Shown here piece by piece: positions 1 to 6,640 of a stretch of DNA of 20,036 nt. The stretch's first letter is position 1. Each line of letters opens with the position of its first letter. The stretch comes from a virus. The DNA lies in IMG/VR virus record IMGVR_UViG_3300006345_000612, positions 1 to 20,036 of that record; one strand, written 5' to 3'. Below the pieces are notes generated by a model. The model made no database searches, was not told the DNA's origin, and saw nothing but the letters and a program-made list of their open reading frames with translations. The position numbers and the translations under genes were made by a program.

Positions 1-605
1 GAAGTTCCTTTTAATGATATTGGTATTGTTGCATCTAAATCTATCTTAACAATATTAATACCTAATGGTTTTGCTCTTGTCTGTAATACTTCTAATGTTT
101 GTGGAAATATTTTATCATCAACTATAAAATCTTTTTTCTTACTTTGACTATGAGCAAGTAACATTGCTTCTGCAGCAGCAGTTCCTTCATCTAATAAAGA
201 TGCGTTTGCAACTGGGAGTCCAGTAAGTTCTGTAATGAGTGTTTGATAATTAAATAATGCTTCAAGTCTACCTTGTGATATCTCTGCCTGATATGGTGTA
301 TAAGATGTATACCATGCAGGATTTTCAAATACATTTCTTAGTATAACTGGTGGTGTAATTGTTCCATAATATCCTTGACCAATCAAAGTTCTTCTTACAA
401 TATTATGTTCTGCAATTTCTTTTAATTCTTCAAGTGCCTGTTGTTCACTACAAGGTTCTGGTAAATTATCATCACCACGAAGTAAGATCGAAGTCGGCAC
501 TATCTCTCTTACTAATTCTTCTAACGAAGAAAGACCCAAATCTTTTAACATTTGAGTCTGTTCTGTTTCGGTAATACCGATATGTCTTTGAATGAATTCT
601 GTCAT
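1..605 (-). CDS. gcvP: Glycine dehydrogenase (decarboxylating), P-protein, N-terminal part
   Basis: P-protein of the glycine cleavage system, a PLP enzyme that decarboxylates glycine and passes the aminomethyl group to the H-protein lipoyl arm. I translated 201 residues from ATG at 605 to the window edge with no stop. They match the GcvP N-terminus: an RHIG segment near residue 8, an SLEELV..IVP stretch, then [31 protein letters not shown] and [15 protein letters not shown]. The family is usually about 950 residues, so roughly four fifths, including the PLP lysine, lies outside the window. Its ATG overlaps the stop of the upstream methylase gene as ATGA, so it sits inside the phage operon and is probably translationally coupled. 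Codon use is AT-rich like its neighbours. A metabolic gene of this size in a phage replication region suggests an auxiliary metabolic gene; whether it is full length cannot be seen. Confidence 0.93.
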   Translation of the reverse strand, partial: MTEFIQRHIGITETEQTQMLKDLGLSSLEELVREIVPTSILLRGDDNLPEPCSEQQALEELKEIAEHNIVRRTLIGQGYYGTITPPVILRNVFENPAWYTSYTPYQAEISQGRLEALFNYQTLITELTGLPVANASLLDEGTAAAEAMLLAHSQSKKKDFIVDDKIFPQTLEVLQTRAKPLGINIVKIDLDATIPISLKGT

Positions 606-1486
606 GTAGTTAGTAATTCTTCTATTGGTGTTACTGGGTTTATGTTATAGTTAGTTATTAATAATTCTTGTTTAACATTATCATCAGTTCCCTTCTCCCC
701 TCTATGTGCCATTGAATATCTAAGATTCCAAAAGTTTAATTCATATTGTGCGTACATTTGCATCAAACGATGATTCACATTGTAGGTAATCATAAAATTA
801 TGTTTGCATTTATAAACATTTTCTGCAAATAAATTATGGTCGAATGATTTATGCATTTCACGATTCTTACCATATAAAAAATCTTTAATATCATATGGAG
901 GATCGAGGAATACAAATGTATCATCGGAACCTTCTGCACTCATAACTTCCGAATAATCAATATTTGTAATCTTCCAATGTTGAATTAACTTTGAATACTC
1001 ATTTAATTTATCAGCACCGACTAATGAGAAATTTGAATTTGATGCTGTTGGTGAAAATGTACTGTTCTCTGTCAATCCAGAGTAACTACATTTATTCATT
1101 ATAAAAAATGCTACTGCCTTTTCAAAGTCATCATAAGTATCAATCTCTTCTTTGTACTTATTGAATAATTCTTTTGCACTTGCAGTTACTTTTTCTTTGT
1201 CACCTTCATCAAGAGTATTCTGTTTTTCTTCACGAACTCTTTCTGATAATTCTTCACCATGATCTCTTAGTTGTACCCAAAAATTATATAATGGAACATA
1301 CAAATCGTTAATCCAAATTGGTATATCTGGATTCGATTTAGTTATATCAATTGCAATCGAACCACCACCTATAAAAGGTTCACGATACTCTGTGATAATT
1401 TTAGGATACCATTGTGATAATGTTTTAATTGCTTTTGATTTGCCGCCAGGATATCTTAATGGTGTCTTAAGAGATTTAATTGACAT
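602..1486 (-). CDS. dam: D12-class N6-adenine DNA methyltransferase (Dam-like)
   Basis: Transfers a methyl group from S-adenosylmethionine to N6 of adenine in DNA. The 294 residues show the D12/Dam class pattern: TPLRYPGGK at 8-16, the SAM-binding EPFIGGGS at 36-43, a helical insert, a central [10 protein letters not shown] segment near 131-140, and the catalytic DPPY at 195-198. Length is normal for the class. Its ATG overlaps the preceding stop as TAATG and its stop overlaps the gcvP start as ATGA. No cognate nuclease is visible, so it is probably a solitary phage methylase used for protection against host enzymes or for regulation. GATC specificity is usual for Dam proteins but is inferred, not shown. 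Confidence 0.93.
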   Translation of the reverse strand: MSIKSLKTPLRYPGGKSKAIKTLSQWYPKIITEYREPFIGGGSIAIDITKSNPDIPIWINDLYVPLYNFWVQLRDHGEELSERVREEKQNTLDEGDKEKVTASAKELFNKYKEEIDTYDDFEKAVAFFIMNKCSYSGLTENSTFSPTASNSNFSLVGADKLNEYSKLIQHWKITNIDYSEVMSAEGSDDTFVFLDPPYDIKDFLYGKNREMHKSFDHNLFAENVYKCKHNFMITYNVNHRLMQMYAQYELNFWNLRYSMAHRGEKGTDDNVKQELLITNYNINPVTPIEELLTT

Positions 1487-1695
1487 TATCTAATAATCAT
1501 ATCATCATTATAATATTCTCTAGAACGATAAGGTTCTCCCATAAGACGTTTTTGTATCATGATACTTATAGTTTTATCAAACCATGCATCTAATGATTTT
1601 GACATTGCTCGATATCCTGTACCGACATAAACTTGTCCAGAGACAACTGCTATAGTTGCTATACCCCAAAATAGATAATAACTTGATGATTTCAT
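1486..1695 (-). CDS. Small protein with N-terminal membrane segment, unknown function
   Basis: A 69-residue protein that I do not recognise. Residues about 6-26 form a hydrophobic stretch (YYLFWGIATIAVVSGQVYVG) that could be a signal anchor. The rest is polar and basic, with a C-terminus rich in Arg and Tyr. It ends in the TAATG overlap with the methylase gene, and a 38-base gap separates it from the gene upstream. The position within the operon and phage-like composition support a real gene. A small membrane or envelope-associated phage protein is all that can be inferred. Confidence 0.6.
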   Translation of the reverse strand: MKSSSYYLFWGIATIAVVSGQVYVGTGYRAMSKSLDAWFDKTISIMIQKRLMGEPYRSREYYNDDMIIR

Positions 1696-1733
1696 TTGTG
1701 CTTTTGTTTTTGTAAATGTTGATTTAGTAATAA

Positions 1734-2018
1734 TTAAATAATCAATTTTTTAGTAGGAGTTGATATCTTACCAAACATAGTTTTATATTCCTCAACAATT
1801 TCTTCTTGAGGTTCTCCTATGTAAACAACATACTTTTCTGCTACTTTTATTTTTCCCTTTTTATGTAAAGGAGACCAAGGAGCAAATGCAATTTGTCCTG
1901 GTTGTTGAGATGGCACAGCAACAATAGGATTCTCCATTGTAATTGTGTACTCATTTTCTTCGATAACGTCGGCGATTACATCTTCACCAGACCACATACG
2001 GATTAATTTAATAGTCAT
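1734..2018 (-). CDS. Small beta-rich protein following gene 44, possibly Sm-like
   Basis: A 94-residue protein whose start overlaps the gene 44 stop as ATGA. It opens with IKLIRMWSGEDVIADV followed by alternating hydrophobic and polar residues and an ENPIVAVP turn. Later blocks are IAFAPWSPL and AEKYVVYIGEP, and the tail is KTMFGKI..TKKLII. The opening resembles the short beta strands of Sm/Hfq-like barrels, and I have the impression that similar small proteins follow clamp loader genes in marine phages. That fold is inferred from pattern only. In T4 this position holds gene 62 (the small clamp loader subunit, about 187 residues); this protein is too short and too different to be called gp62. 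Confidence 0.65.
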   Translation of the reverse strand: MTIKLIRMWSGEDVIADVIEENEYTITMENPIVAVPSQQPGQIAFAPWSPLHKKGKIKVAEKYVVYIGEPQEEIVEEYKTMFGKISTPTKKLII

Positions 2019-2956
2019 TTGAATTCACATTCTACCATGATTTCTGTTAAGCAAGCAAGAAGATTAATTTCTTGGTCTGCGACAAATGCTATCTGGAATT
2101 GATATTTTCCCAGAATAAGGACAGCCGCAGGGATACTTCTATGCTCCAATGAATCATATAGACTATCGTAAATACGACGCAATAGAACAGAAGTGTCATT
2201 ATCCAAGTTTGTGACAACCCATTTACGAACTTCAGAAAAGTTTTTTTGTTTAAGATTTTTAATAAGGTCATTTACAGCAACATCTGAAAAGGCAGCTAAT
2301 ATACCACTATCTATTTTACCACTAACTGCATATCTTTGACACTCATTAAGAACTCTTCTCCAATCTGGAAAATGTTTGTTAATAAGTTCTGCAAGAACTT
2401 TCTTATCTGCCTCTACTTTTTCTTCTTCTAGAATAGAATTTAATCTTGCAAAGAATTGTGCGGCTATTGTTGGTTTGTCTTTTTTATTAACTGAGAAATC
2501 AACAACAGAACACCTACTATGTAAAGGGTCGATAATTTTGTTTTTGTAATTACAGGTAAAGATAAACCTGCAGTTTTTGGAGAACTCCTCAATAGACGCT
2601 CTGAGAAGGAGCTGTACATCGGAAGTGGTATTGTCTGCTTCGTCAATGATGATGACTTTATGTTTCGACTCGCTTGTAAGAGAGACGGTAGATGCGAAGT
2701 TCTTCGCGTTGTTCCGAACAGTGTCAAGAAAACGACCTTCATCCGACCCATTAATAACATAGAAATCTGCTCCTAATTGTTCACATAATGCTTTTGCTAC
2801 TGTGGTCTTACCAATCCCCGGTGGGCCTGATAATAACATGTTTGGTATCTCACCTGCTGTTACAAAATCTTGAAATGTTTTCTTGATACTGTCAGGTAAA
2901 ATACACTCATCAATAAGTTTGGGTCTATATTTTTCGACCCAAATAAAATCACTCAT
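2015..2956 (-). CDS. 44: Clamp loader large subunit gp44 (AAA+ ATPase)
   Basis: ATPase subunit of the phage clamp loader, which with gp62 opens and places the gp45 sliding clamp on primer-template DNA. The 313 residues (T4 gp44 has 319) contain the RFC-type N-terminus WVEKYRPK, Walker A GPPGIGKT at 44-51, Walker B VIIIDEAD at 101-108, sensor 1 FTCNY at 133-137 and the SRC motif at 147-149, where the arginine finger lies. The remainder is the helical collar domain. It overlaps both neighbours as ATGA. It is the only clamp loader gene in the window, so one gp44 may have to serve both sliding clamp copies. Confidence 0.95.
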   Translation of the reverse strand: MSDFIWVEKYRPKLIDECILPDSIKKTFQDFVTAGEIPNMLLSGPPGIGKTTVAKALCEQLGADFYVINGSDEGRFLDTVRNNAKNFASTVSLTSESKHKVIIIDEADNTTSDVQLLLRASIEEFSKNCRFIFTCNYKNKIIDPLHSRCSVVDFSVNKKDKPTIAAQFFARLNSILEEEKVEADKKVLAELINKHFPDWRRVLNECQRYAVSGKIDSGILAAFSDVAVNDLIKNLKQKNFSEVRKWVVTNLDNDTSVLLRRIYDSLYDSLEHRSIPAAVLILGKYQFQIAFVADQEINLLACLTEIMVECEFK

Positions 2957-3171
2957 AATAAAATTGCTACTTTACTAATTGCTATGCTCATCAAAAATGC
3001 TAGCATAATTGCAACATCCCATTGTTTATTGTGAATATAAAATGGAATACAAATAACATCAGCGATAACATGAATTATCGCTCCATAAAATGTTGATACA
3101 TGTAGTATAACAAAATACGCACAAATAATCAACACCGAACCTGTGATTCTTCCTGCGACCAGTAAATTCAT
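2953..3171 (-). CDS. Small membrane protein, unknown function
   Basis: A 72-residue, highly hydrophobic protein. Reading suggests two or three membrane segments: about 9-30 (VLIICAYFVILHVSTFYGAI), about 31-45, and about 52-72 (DVAIMLAFLMSIAISKVAIL). There is almost no soluble part. It sits between a 74-aa gene and gene 44 with 4-base overlaps on both sides, which supports translation. I do not recognise it. Confidence 0.6.
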   Translation of the reverse strand: MNLLVAGRITGSVLIICAYFVILHVSTFYGAIIHVIADVICIPFYIHNKQWDVAIMLAFLMSIAISKVAILL

Positions 3172-3392
3172 TTAAAACCTTTTTTTAATTGTGGTTTATC
3201 AATAACGTGAATAACTGTTCCTTCAAACCAAGGTGAGTGACAATTATTCCACCAATATTCTTGAACCTCATCCCAAGATTCTACCACAAAAGATTTGTTT
3301 TGACAAACTATTCGATAATGATGACGGTCATAAGGTATATCAGAAGTTTGAGAAAAATATCTTGGGTCTTCTTTAGATATTAACTCTGTCAT
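3168..3392 (-). CDS. Small conserved-looking phage protein, unknown function
   Basis: A 74-residue soluble protein rich in His, Trp and Tyr (YDRHHYRIVCQ, then EVQEYWWNNCHSPWFEG). No catalytic motif can be assigned. It overlaps the DUF4385 gene upstream by 20 bases and the membrane protein downstream by 4. Real-gene status rests on operon position and protein-like composition. Confidence 0.6.
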   Translation of the reverse strand: MTELISKEDPRYFSQTSDIPYDRHHYRIVCQNKSFVVESWDEVQEYWWNNCHSPWFEGTVIHVIDKPQLKKGFK

Positions 3393-3855
3393 TTTCTTTC
3401 GCCCTCCATTCTTTTCTCATTTTAACATAAACATCGCTTTTTGCAACAATGTCACGAACTTTTTTGAATACCTTTGCAGACTCGGCATATTTACTTGATA
3501 GGTTATCTGCTTCTTGAGGTAATACTTCTTTAGTTCCTTTTTTGTATTTTCTTCCAGAGTTATGGTTAGCATATCTTCTAGAACGAGTAAATCCCATTTC
3601 TAAAAATTTACGACACATATCCATACCAATAAAGTCTCCTTCATCACGGTAATCAAGATACATCGCAAATATTTTATTAGAGGATATTATTGCTTCTCTA
3701 GGAGTTTTGAATCTCCAATGATTACAAATAATGTTAGTATAAGGGCGAACCAGTAGAACTCCTTGCTCTCCCCTTCCAATACGATAAAGTTCACGAGTTT
3801 CCGTATATGTAAAATTAAGATATTTGTAATCGAGTTCATAGTCAAATTCTTTCAT
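3373..3855 (-). CDS. DUF4385-family protein, copy 1
   Basis: About 160 residues of a family I recognise as DUF4385, present in T4-like phages and some bacteria, function unknown. Conserved blocks are MKEFDYELDYK, LYRIGRGEQGVLLVRPYTN, HWRFKTP, FAMYLDYRDEGDFIGMDMCR, KFLEMGFTRSRRYANH and a C-terminal KVRDIVAKSDVYVKMRKEW. The ATG at 3855 is chosen over one two codons upstream (3861) because it makes an ATGA overlap with the preceding stop and matches the start of the paralogue at 13039. The paralogue is very similar, and one 58-base stretch (3732-3789) is nearly identical at the DNA level. The many Arg, Lys and aromatic residues would suit nucleic-acid binding, but this is only a guess. Confidence 0.85.
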   Translation of the reverse strand: MKEFDYELDYKYLNFTYTETRELYRIGRGEQGVLLVRPYTNIICNHWRFKTPREAIISSNKIFAMYLDYRDEGDFIGMDMCRKFLEMGFTRSRRYANHNSGRKYKKGTKEVLPQEADNLSSKYAESAKVFKKVRDIVAKSDVYVKMRKEWRAKENDRVNI

Positions 3856-4367
3856 AGCCAATTTGGTTTTTTGGATGGGTCACGTAAATAATTAGATGCA
3901 GCCCAAGGTTTGGACGATATATAACGTTTGTAAGCAGTAAAAGTGTCAATGCTTGTGTCATGTTTAAACTCATCTGGACCTGCGAATGCGAATGATCTTG
4001 GTTTATATGGTGGTGGTGCGGAAGGAATAATACTTACCGCTTCCTCTAATGTTTTCTCACAACTATGAACCTTAGCATATCTCCATTGATATTCATTGCA
4101 CAAAGCTAGACCATGGGCAAGTAACCACCATGTATTTTCTAGGCAAGAGTTTGCCCATACAGTGCATGGATGATTACGAAATGCACCTTTCTCTGTCTTG
4201 TATGGTTGACCATCAAGACGATGCAACTCACCATAACCATGACCCCACTTGTCGGAGCATACAATAGAAAGCATCTGACAAGTTTCTAGAGGCATCTTGA
4301 CAATATGCTTGTCAGGTAGATGTCTAGCAGATAGAGTTGGTGATGGATTAGTTACAAAAATATTCAA
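3852..4367 (-). CDS. Conserved phage protein, unknown function (possible DNA repair relation)
   Basis: A 171-residue protein beginning MNIFVTNPSPTLSARHLPDK followed by a VKMPLETCQMLS helix. It continues with NHPCTVWANS, a Trp-rich helix (NTWWLLAHGLALCNEYQWRY) and a C-terminal block ending in KPNWL. I have seen this pattern in many phage hypothetical proteins, some labelled by distant similarity as pyrimidine-dimer glycosylase-like. I cannot confirm that, so no function is assigned. It lies between gene 45 copy 1 and DUF4385 copy 1 with 4-base overlaps on both sides. No counterpart exists at the equivalent position of the second module, where a small membrane protein is found instead. Confidence 0.7.
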   Translation of the reverse strand: MNIFVTNPSPTLSARHLPDKHIVKMPLETCQMLSIVCSDKWGHGYGELHRLDGQPYKTEKGAFRNHPCTVWANSCLENTWWLLAHGLALCNEYQWRYAKVHSCEKTLEEAVSIIPSAPPPYKPRSFAFAGPDEFKHDTSIDTFTAYKRYISSKPWAASNYLRDPSKKPNWL

Positions 4368-5035
4368 GGTTCTAATGCAATGTAGTAAGTTAAGTCTACA
4401 TCAGTATTAGTCCATTCGGAAATCAAATGTTTAGATACCTTAACAGTATAGTCACCTGGTAGCACACGAATGTTCTCAATCTTAAGGTCAAGAGAAAAGG
4501 TGCCAGTAGTACTACCTGCCAAGGTGAGATCGTAAGTATTACTGGTATCATTTTCTTTGTCCCTGAGAATAAGTTTGATAGTGTCAGATCCTTCTTCGGA
4601 AAAGAATGTAAGATCAGGTAAACTGTAAATAGCAGATGCCTTCTGTAGTGCTAGAAGATCATCGCTAGAAAGATTGAACTGAAGATCAGAACCAGGAAAA
4701 TTTACATTTCTTTCTGGTGCAGACTTAAGAGTAATCTCAGGATCAGAAAAGTAATACTTAGCAGATTGACGACCACCTTTTATGTTTACAAAATCAGAAG
4801 TTGTAAACTCTAATTGAGGATCGTTGAACAAAGAGATACCACTAAGAAACTGACTTAGGTCATAGATCGCAAAGTCAGAGGGGAATACTTCTTCACCAGT
4901 AAACTTTGCTAGAATATTCTCTGCATTAGAGATTGTTCTTACAGTACTTCCTTTACGAAAAACAATAGAAGAGTTGATCGTACTAAAATTTTTAAGAACG
5001 TCTAGTGTCTTTTTAGATAAAGTAACTTTACTCAT
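4364..5035 (-). CDS. 45: Sliding clamp gp45, copy 1
   Basis: DNA polymerase processivity factor, expected to trimerise around DNA. In T4 it tethers the polymerase and also activates late transcription. The 223 residues (T4 gp45 has 228) match the family: an N-terminal LSKKTLDVLKNFSTINSSI block like T4 MKLSKDTTALLKNFATINS, the AIYDLSQFL segment near 57-65 (T4 AIYDLNGFL), and the end IENIRVLPGDYTVKVS... LTYYIALEP (T4 NYVVALE). It is translationally coupled to the DUF3310 gene upstream and the conserved phage gene downstream. A second, diverged clamp gene lies at 13213-13902. Copy 1 is nearer gene 44 and in the standard T4 position, so it is probably the ancestral replication clamp. Confidence 0.94.
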   Translation of the reverse strand: MSKVTLSKKTLDVLKNFSTINSSIVFRKGSTVRTISNAENILAKFTGEEVFPSDFAIYDLSQFLSGISLFNDPQLEFTTSDFVNIKGGRQSAKYYFSDPEITLKSAPERNVNFPGSDLQFNLSSDDLLALQKASAIYSLPDLTFFSEEGSDTIKLILRDKENDTSNTYDLTLAGSTTGTFSLDLKIENIRVLPGDYTVKVSKHLISEWTNTDVDLTYYIALEP

Positions 5036-5292
5036 GATGTAGATTTGTTGTGAAAATGTAAAAGTAGCACTGCATAGTGAACAACTTTGAAGATGTCCTG
5101 CTTTGCTGTGCCCTTCTTGTCATAGCGTGAAGCATATTTTAGTATGTTAGACCTACAGAATGCTTCTGCGTCACCAATAGCATCAATAAGATCAAGGGTT
5201 TGAACCCCATCACTTTGACTATAGTGTGCTCCATAGGTATTGGAGATGTAGTCAGAGATCTCGTCAAGAATCTCTTTCTCATTGTATTTCAA
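5032..5292 (-). CDS. DUF3310-like small protein, copy 1
   Basis: An 86-residue protein with the pattern of DUF3310, common in phages and sometimes linked to nucleotide metabolism: HYSQSDGVQTLDLIDAIGDA, then FCRSNILKYASRYDKKG, then a helical DIFKVVHYAVLLLHF tail. Biochemical role is unknown. The start overlaps the 61-aa gene upstream and the stop overlaps gene 45, each by 4 bases. The C-terminal part of the 266-aa protein at 13889-14689 is its paralogue, also directly upstream of a clamp gene. The copy here is the ordinary free-standing form. Confidence 0.8.
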   Translation of the reverse strand: MKYNEKEILDEISDYISNTYGAHYSQSDGVQTLDLIDAIGDAEAFCRSNILKYASRYDKKGTAKQDIFKVVHYAVLLLHFHNKSTS

Positions 5293-5474
5293 TTCTTACT
5301 CCAGACATGTTCTATGTCTCCATGATAACATTGAAATTCATTTCCGTCAAGGTCAATCACATTTATTTTATGTGTTGCCTTCCACTCCTCACCTCCGTCT
5401 CCTATAATGCGAACACTCCTACCGTCTTTAAGACGGAGGATGTGTCCTAGATATCCATTAAACTTCTCCTTCAT
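5289..5474 (-). CDS. Small protein, unknown function
   Basis: A 61-residue protein read from ATG at 5474 (MKEKFNGYLGHILRLKDGRS). The frame stays open to an upstream initiator at 5519, but that would lie deep inside the CobS-like gene; the ATG at 5474 leaves only a 17-base overlap. The sequence (RLKDGRSVRIIGDGGEEW, INVIDLDGNEFQCYHG) reads as a small beta barrel of SH3-like type, by pattern only. It is coupled to the DUF3310 gene by a 4-base overlap. Confidence 0.6.
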   Translation of the reverse strand: MKEKFNGYLGHILRLKDGRSVRIIGDGGEEWKATHKINVIDLDGNEFQCYHGDIEHVWSKN

Positions 5475-6558
5475 TACTCTCCTCCTTGTCAAGGTCAACT
5501 CCCGCATCAATCTTATCATATAACTCTATGAAAGATTGCTTAGTCTCTTCATCAAAACGATTGACGCAAACTTTGATAGCTTTCACACGATTGTTCCAGA
5601 TAGCATATGCTCTCATGATGTGAACAAGTCTACGTGTACTGATGACTTCATCAATACCACCATCTTTGAAAGTTCTACGGATGATGTCTGCCCAGTTAGA
5701 AAGATTCTCACAAAACTCTTTGTCGTTCTTACCAACAGTAACAGCAACTTTCTCAAGAATCTTCTGCTCAGTTTTAGGAGTAGGATACTCTTGCTCAAAT
5801 GTCAAAGCAAATCTCTCAAGGAATGCTTCGTTCAAAACATTAGTACCGATGAATCTACCATCATCAGAACCTTTACCTTTTGTGTTGGCAGTAGCGATGA
5901 TGTTGAATCCTTTAGCAGGTTGTATGTACTTACCGATCTTCTTGAGGAAAATACCTTTACCTTCAAGAACAGATTGTAGACATAGAATCTTGTTAGATGC
6001 AAGATCAACTTCGTCTAGAAGTAGTACAGCTCCCCTCTCCAAAGCTTCAACCACAGGTCCGTTGTGCCAAACAGTATTACCATTAACAAGACGGAACCCA
6101 CCAATAAGATCGTCTTCATCGGTTTCAATTGTGATGTTCACACGTATTAATTCTCTATTTAGAGTTGCACATGCTTGCTCAACAGAGAATGTTTTACCAT
6201 TACCTGACATACCAGTAATGAAAACTGGATAGAATAATTTTGATTGAATAACTTTTTTTACGTCAGGAAAGTTACCGAAAGGAACATAACTATCATCCTT
6301 AGCAGGAATCAAATTTTGTACGACAGCGGGCATAGCTGCAGGAGCATTGAAAGTTTGCTCAAGTTTTTCTTGAACAGTAAGATTCCACTTACCAATGCCT
6401 TGCTTATAAGATTTAAGTCTTTTCTTTACAGTAGCAAGAGAGCAATTGAAATGCTCAGATGCTTCAAAGAGTTGCTTAGTGTTTACCTCAGTACCTACCT
6501 TATCAGAAAGGTATGTAACTAGGTCTTCAGTTGTAACAGGAACTGGTTCAAAAGGCAT
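5458..6558 (-). CDS. cobS: CobS/MoxR-type AAA+ ATPase, copy 1
   Basis: AAA+ ATPase of the type annotated as cobS in cyanophages, after the cobaltochelatase subunit, although no cobalamin pathway is visible here. The 366 residues show an N-terminal helical segment ending in KQGIGKWNLTV (about 52-62), Walker A GMSGNGKT at 116-123, a DEDDLIGGFRLVNG block (147-160), Walker B LLLDEVD at 179-185, sensor 1 ATANT at 222-226 and an arginine finger candidate at R249 (LNEAFLERF). The gene immediately upstream encodes a VWA protein, the classical partner of MoxR/CobS ATPases, so the two probably form a chaperone-like pair remodelling a protein target. It has its own likely promoter with a palindrome at -35. 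The paralogue at 15265-16368 is nearly identical in the AAA+ core but diverged in the first 50 residues. Confidence 0.88.
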   Translation of the reverse strand: MPFEPVPVTTEDLVTYLSDKVGTEVNTKQLFEASEHFNCSLATVKKRLKSYKQGIGKWNLTVQEKLEQTFNAPAAMPAVVQNLIPAKDDSYVPFGNFPDVKKVIQSKLFYPVFITGMSGNGKTFSVEQACATLNRELIRVNITIETDEDDLIGGFRLVNGNTVWHNGPVVEALERGAVLLLDEVDLASNKILCLQSVLEGKGIFLKKIGKYIQPAKGFNIIATANTKGKGSDDGRFIGTNVLNEAFLERFALTFEQEYPTPKTEQKILEKVAVTVGKNDKEFCENLSNWADIIRRTFKDGGIDEVISTRRLVHIMRAYAIWNNRVKAIKVCVNRFDEETKQSFIELYDKIDAGVDLDKEESNEGEV

Positions 6559-6585
6559 GGGTCTAATAATGATGTGTATGAATAT

Positions 6586-6614
6586 AGTATAAGGTGTGGT
6601 GGGGTTGTGATCAA
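6586..6614 (-). promoter_or_regulatory. Sigma70-like promoter for CobS-like copy 1
   Basis: On the minus strand, TTGATC (6609-6614) and TATACT (6586-6591) are separated by exactly 17 bases and lie 28 bases before the ATG at 6558. This fits a host sigma70-type promoter. The -35 element sits inside the palindrome at 6601-6618 and contains a GATC site. Confidence 0.6.
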
Positions 6615-6618
6615 CCCC
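6601..6618 (-). promoter_or_regulatory. 18-base inverted repeat over the -35 box (operator or hairpin)
   Basis: GGGGTTG-ATCA-CAACCCC on the minus strand has a 7-bp GC-rich stem with a 4-base centre. It is followed by no T run, so it is not a typical terminator. Its position over the -35 element suggests an operator; in a read-through transcript it would form a stable hairpin between the VWA and CobS-like genes. Confidence 0.55.
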
Positions 6619-6620
6619 TT

Positions 6621-6640
6621 GTGTGCCACTTTGTCAACTG
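6621..6640 (-). repeat. Promoter-associated repeat, copy A
   Basis: CAGTTGACAAASTGGCACAC (S is G here) occurs here and at 18759-18778 with 19 of 20 bases identical, although the flanking genes are not homologous. In both places its TTGACA lies exactly 17 bases before a TTGA-type -35 box. A shared upstream activator site is one reading. Confidence 0.6.

Noticed and set aside
5642-6232. Long plus-strand open frames, for example opposite CobS-like copy 1 and at 14155-14556.
   Set aside because: They lie antisense to clearly conserved genes, show no family pattern, and all other genes are on the minus strand. They are shadows of the coding strand.
5458-6558. Reading the CobS-like and VWA genes as cobalamin (cobaltochelatase) biosynthesis genes.
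   Set aside because: No CobN or other corrin gene is present, the VWA protein carries a HEVGH domain, and the pair sits in a replication operon. The name is kept only as the customary symbol.
6601-6618. Rho-independent terminator between the VWA and CobS-like genes.
   Set aside because: The hairpin is followed on the transcribed strand by ACCACACC, not by a T run, and it overlaps a good promoter.
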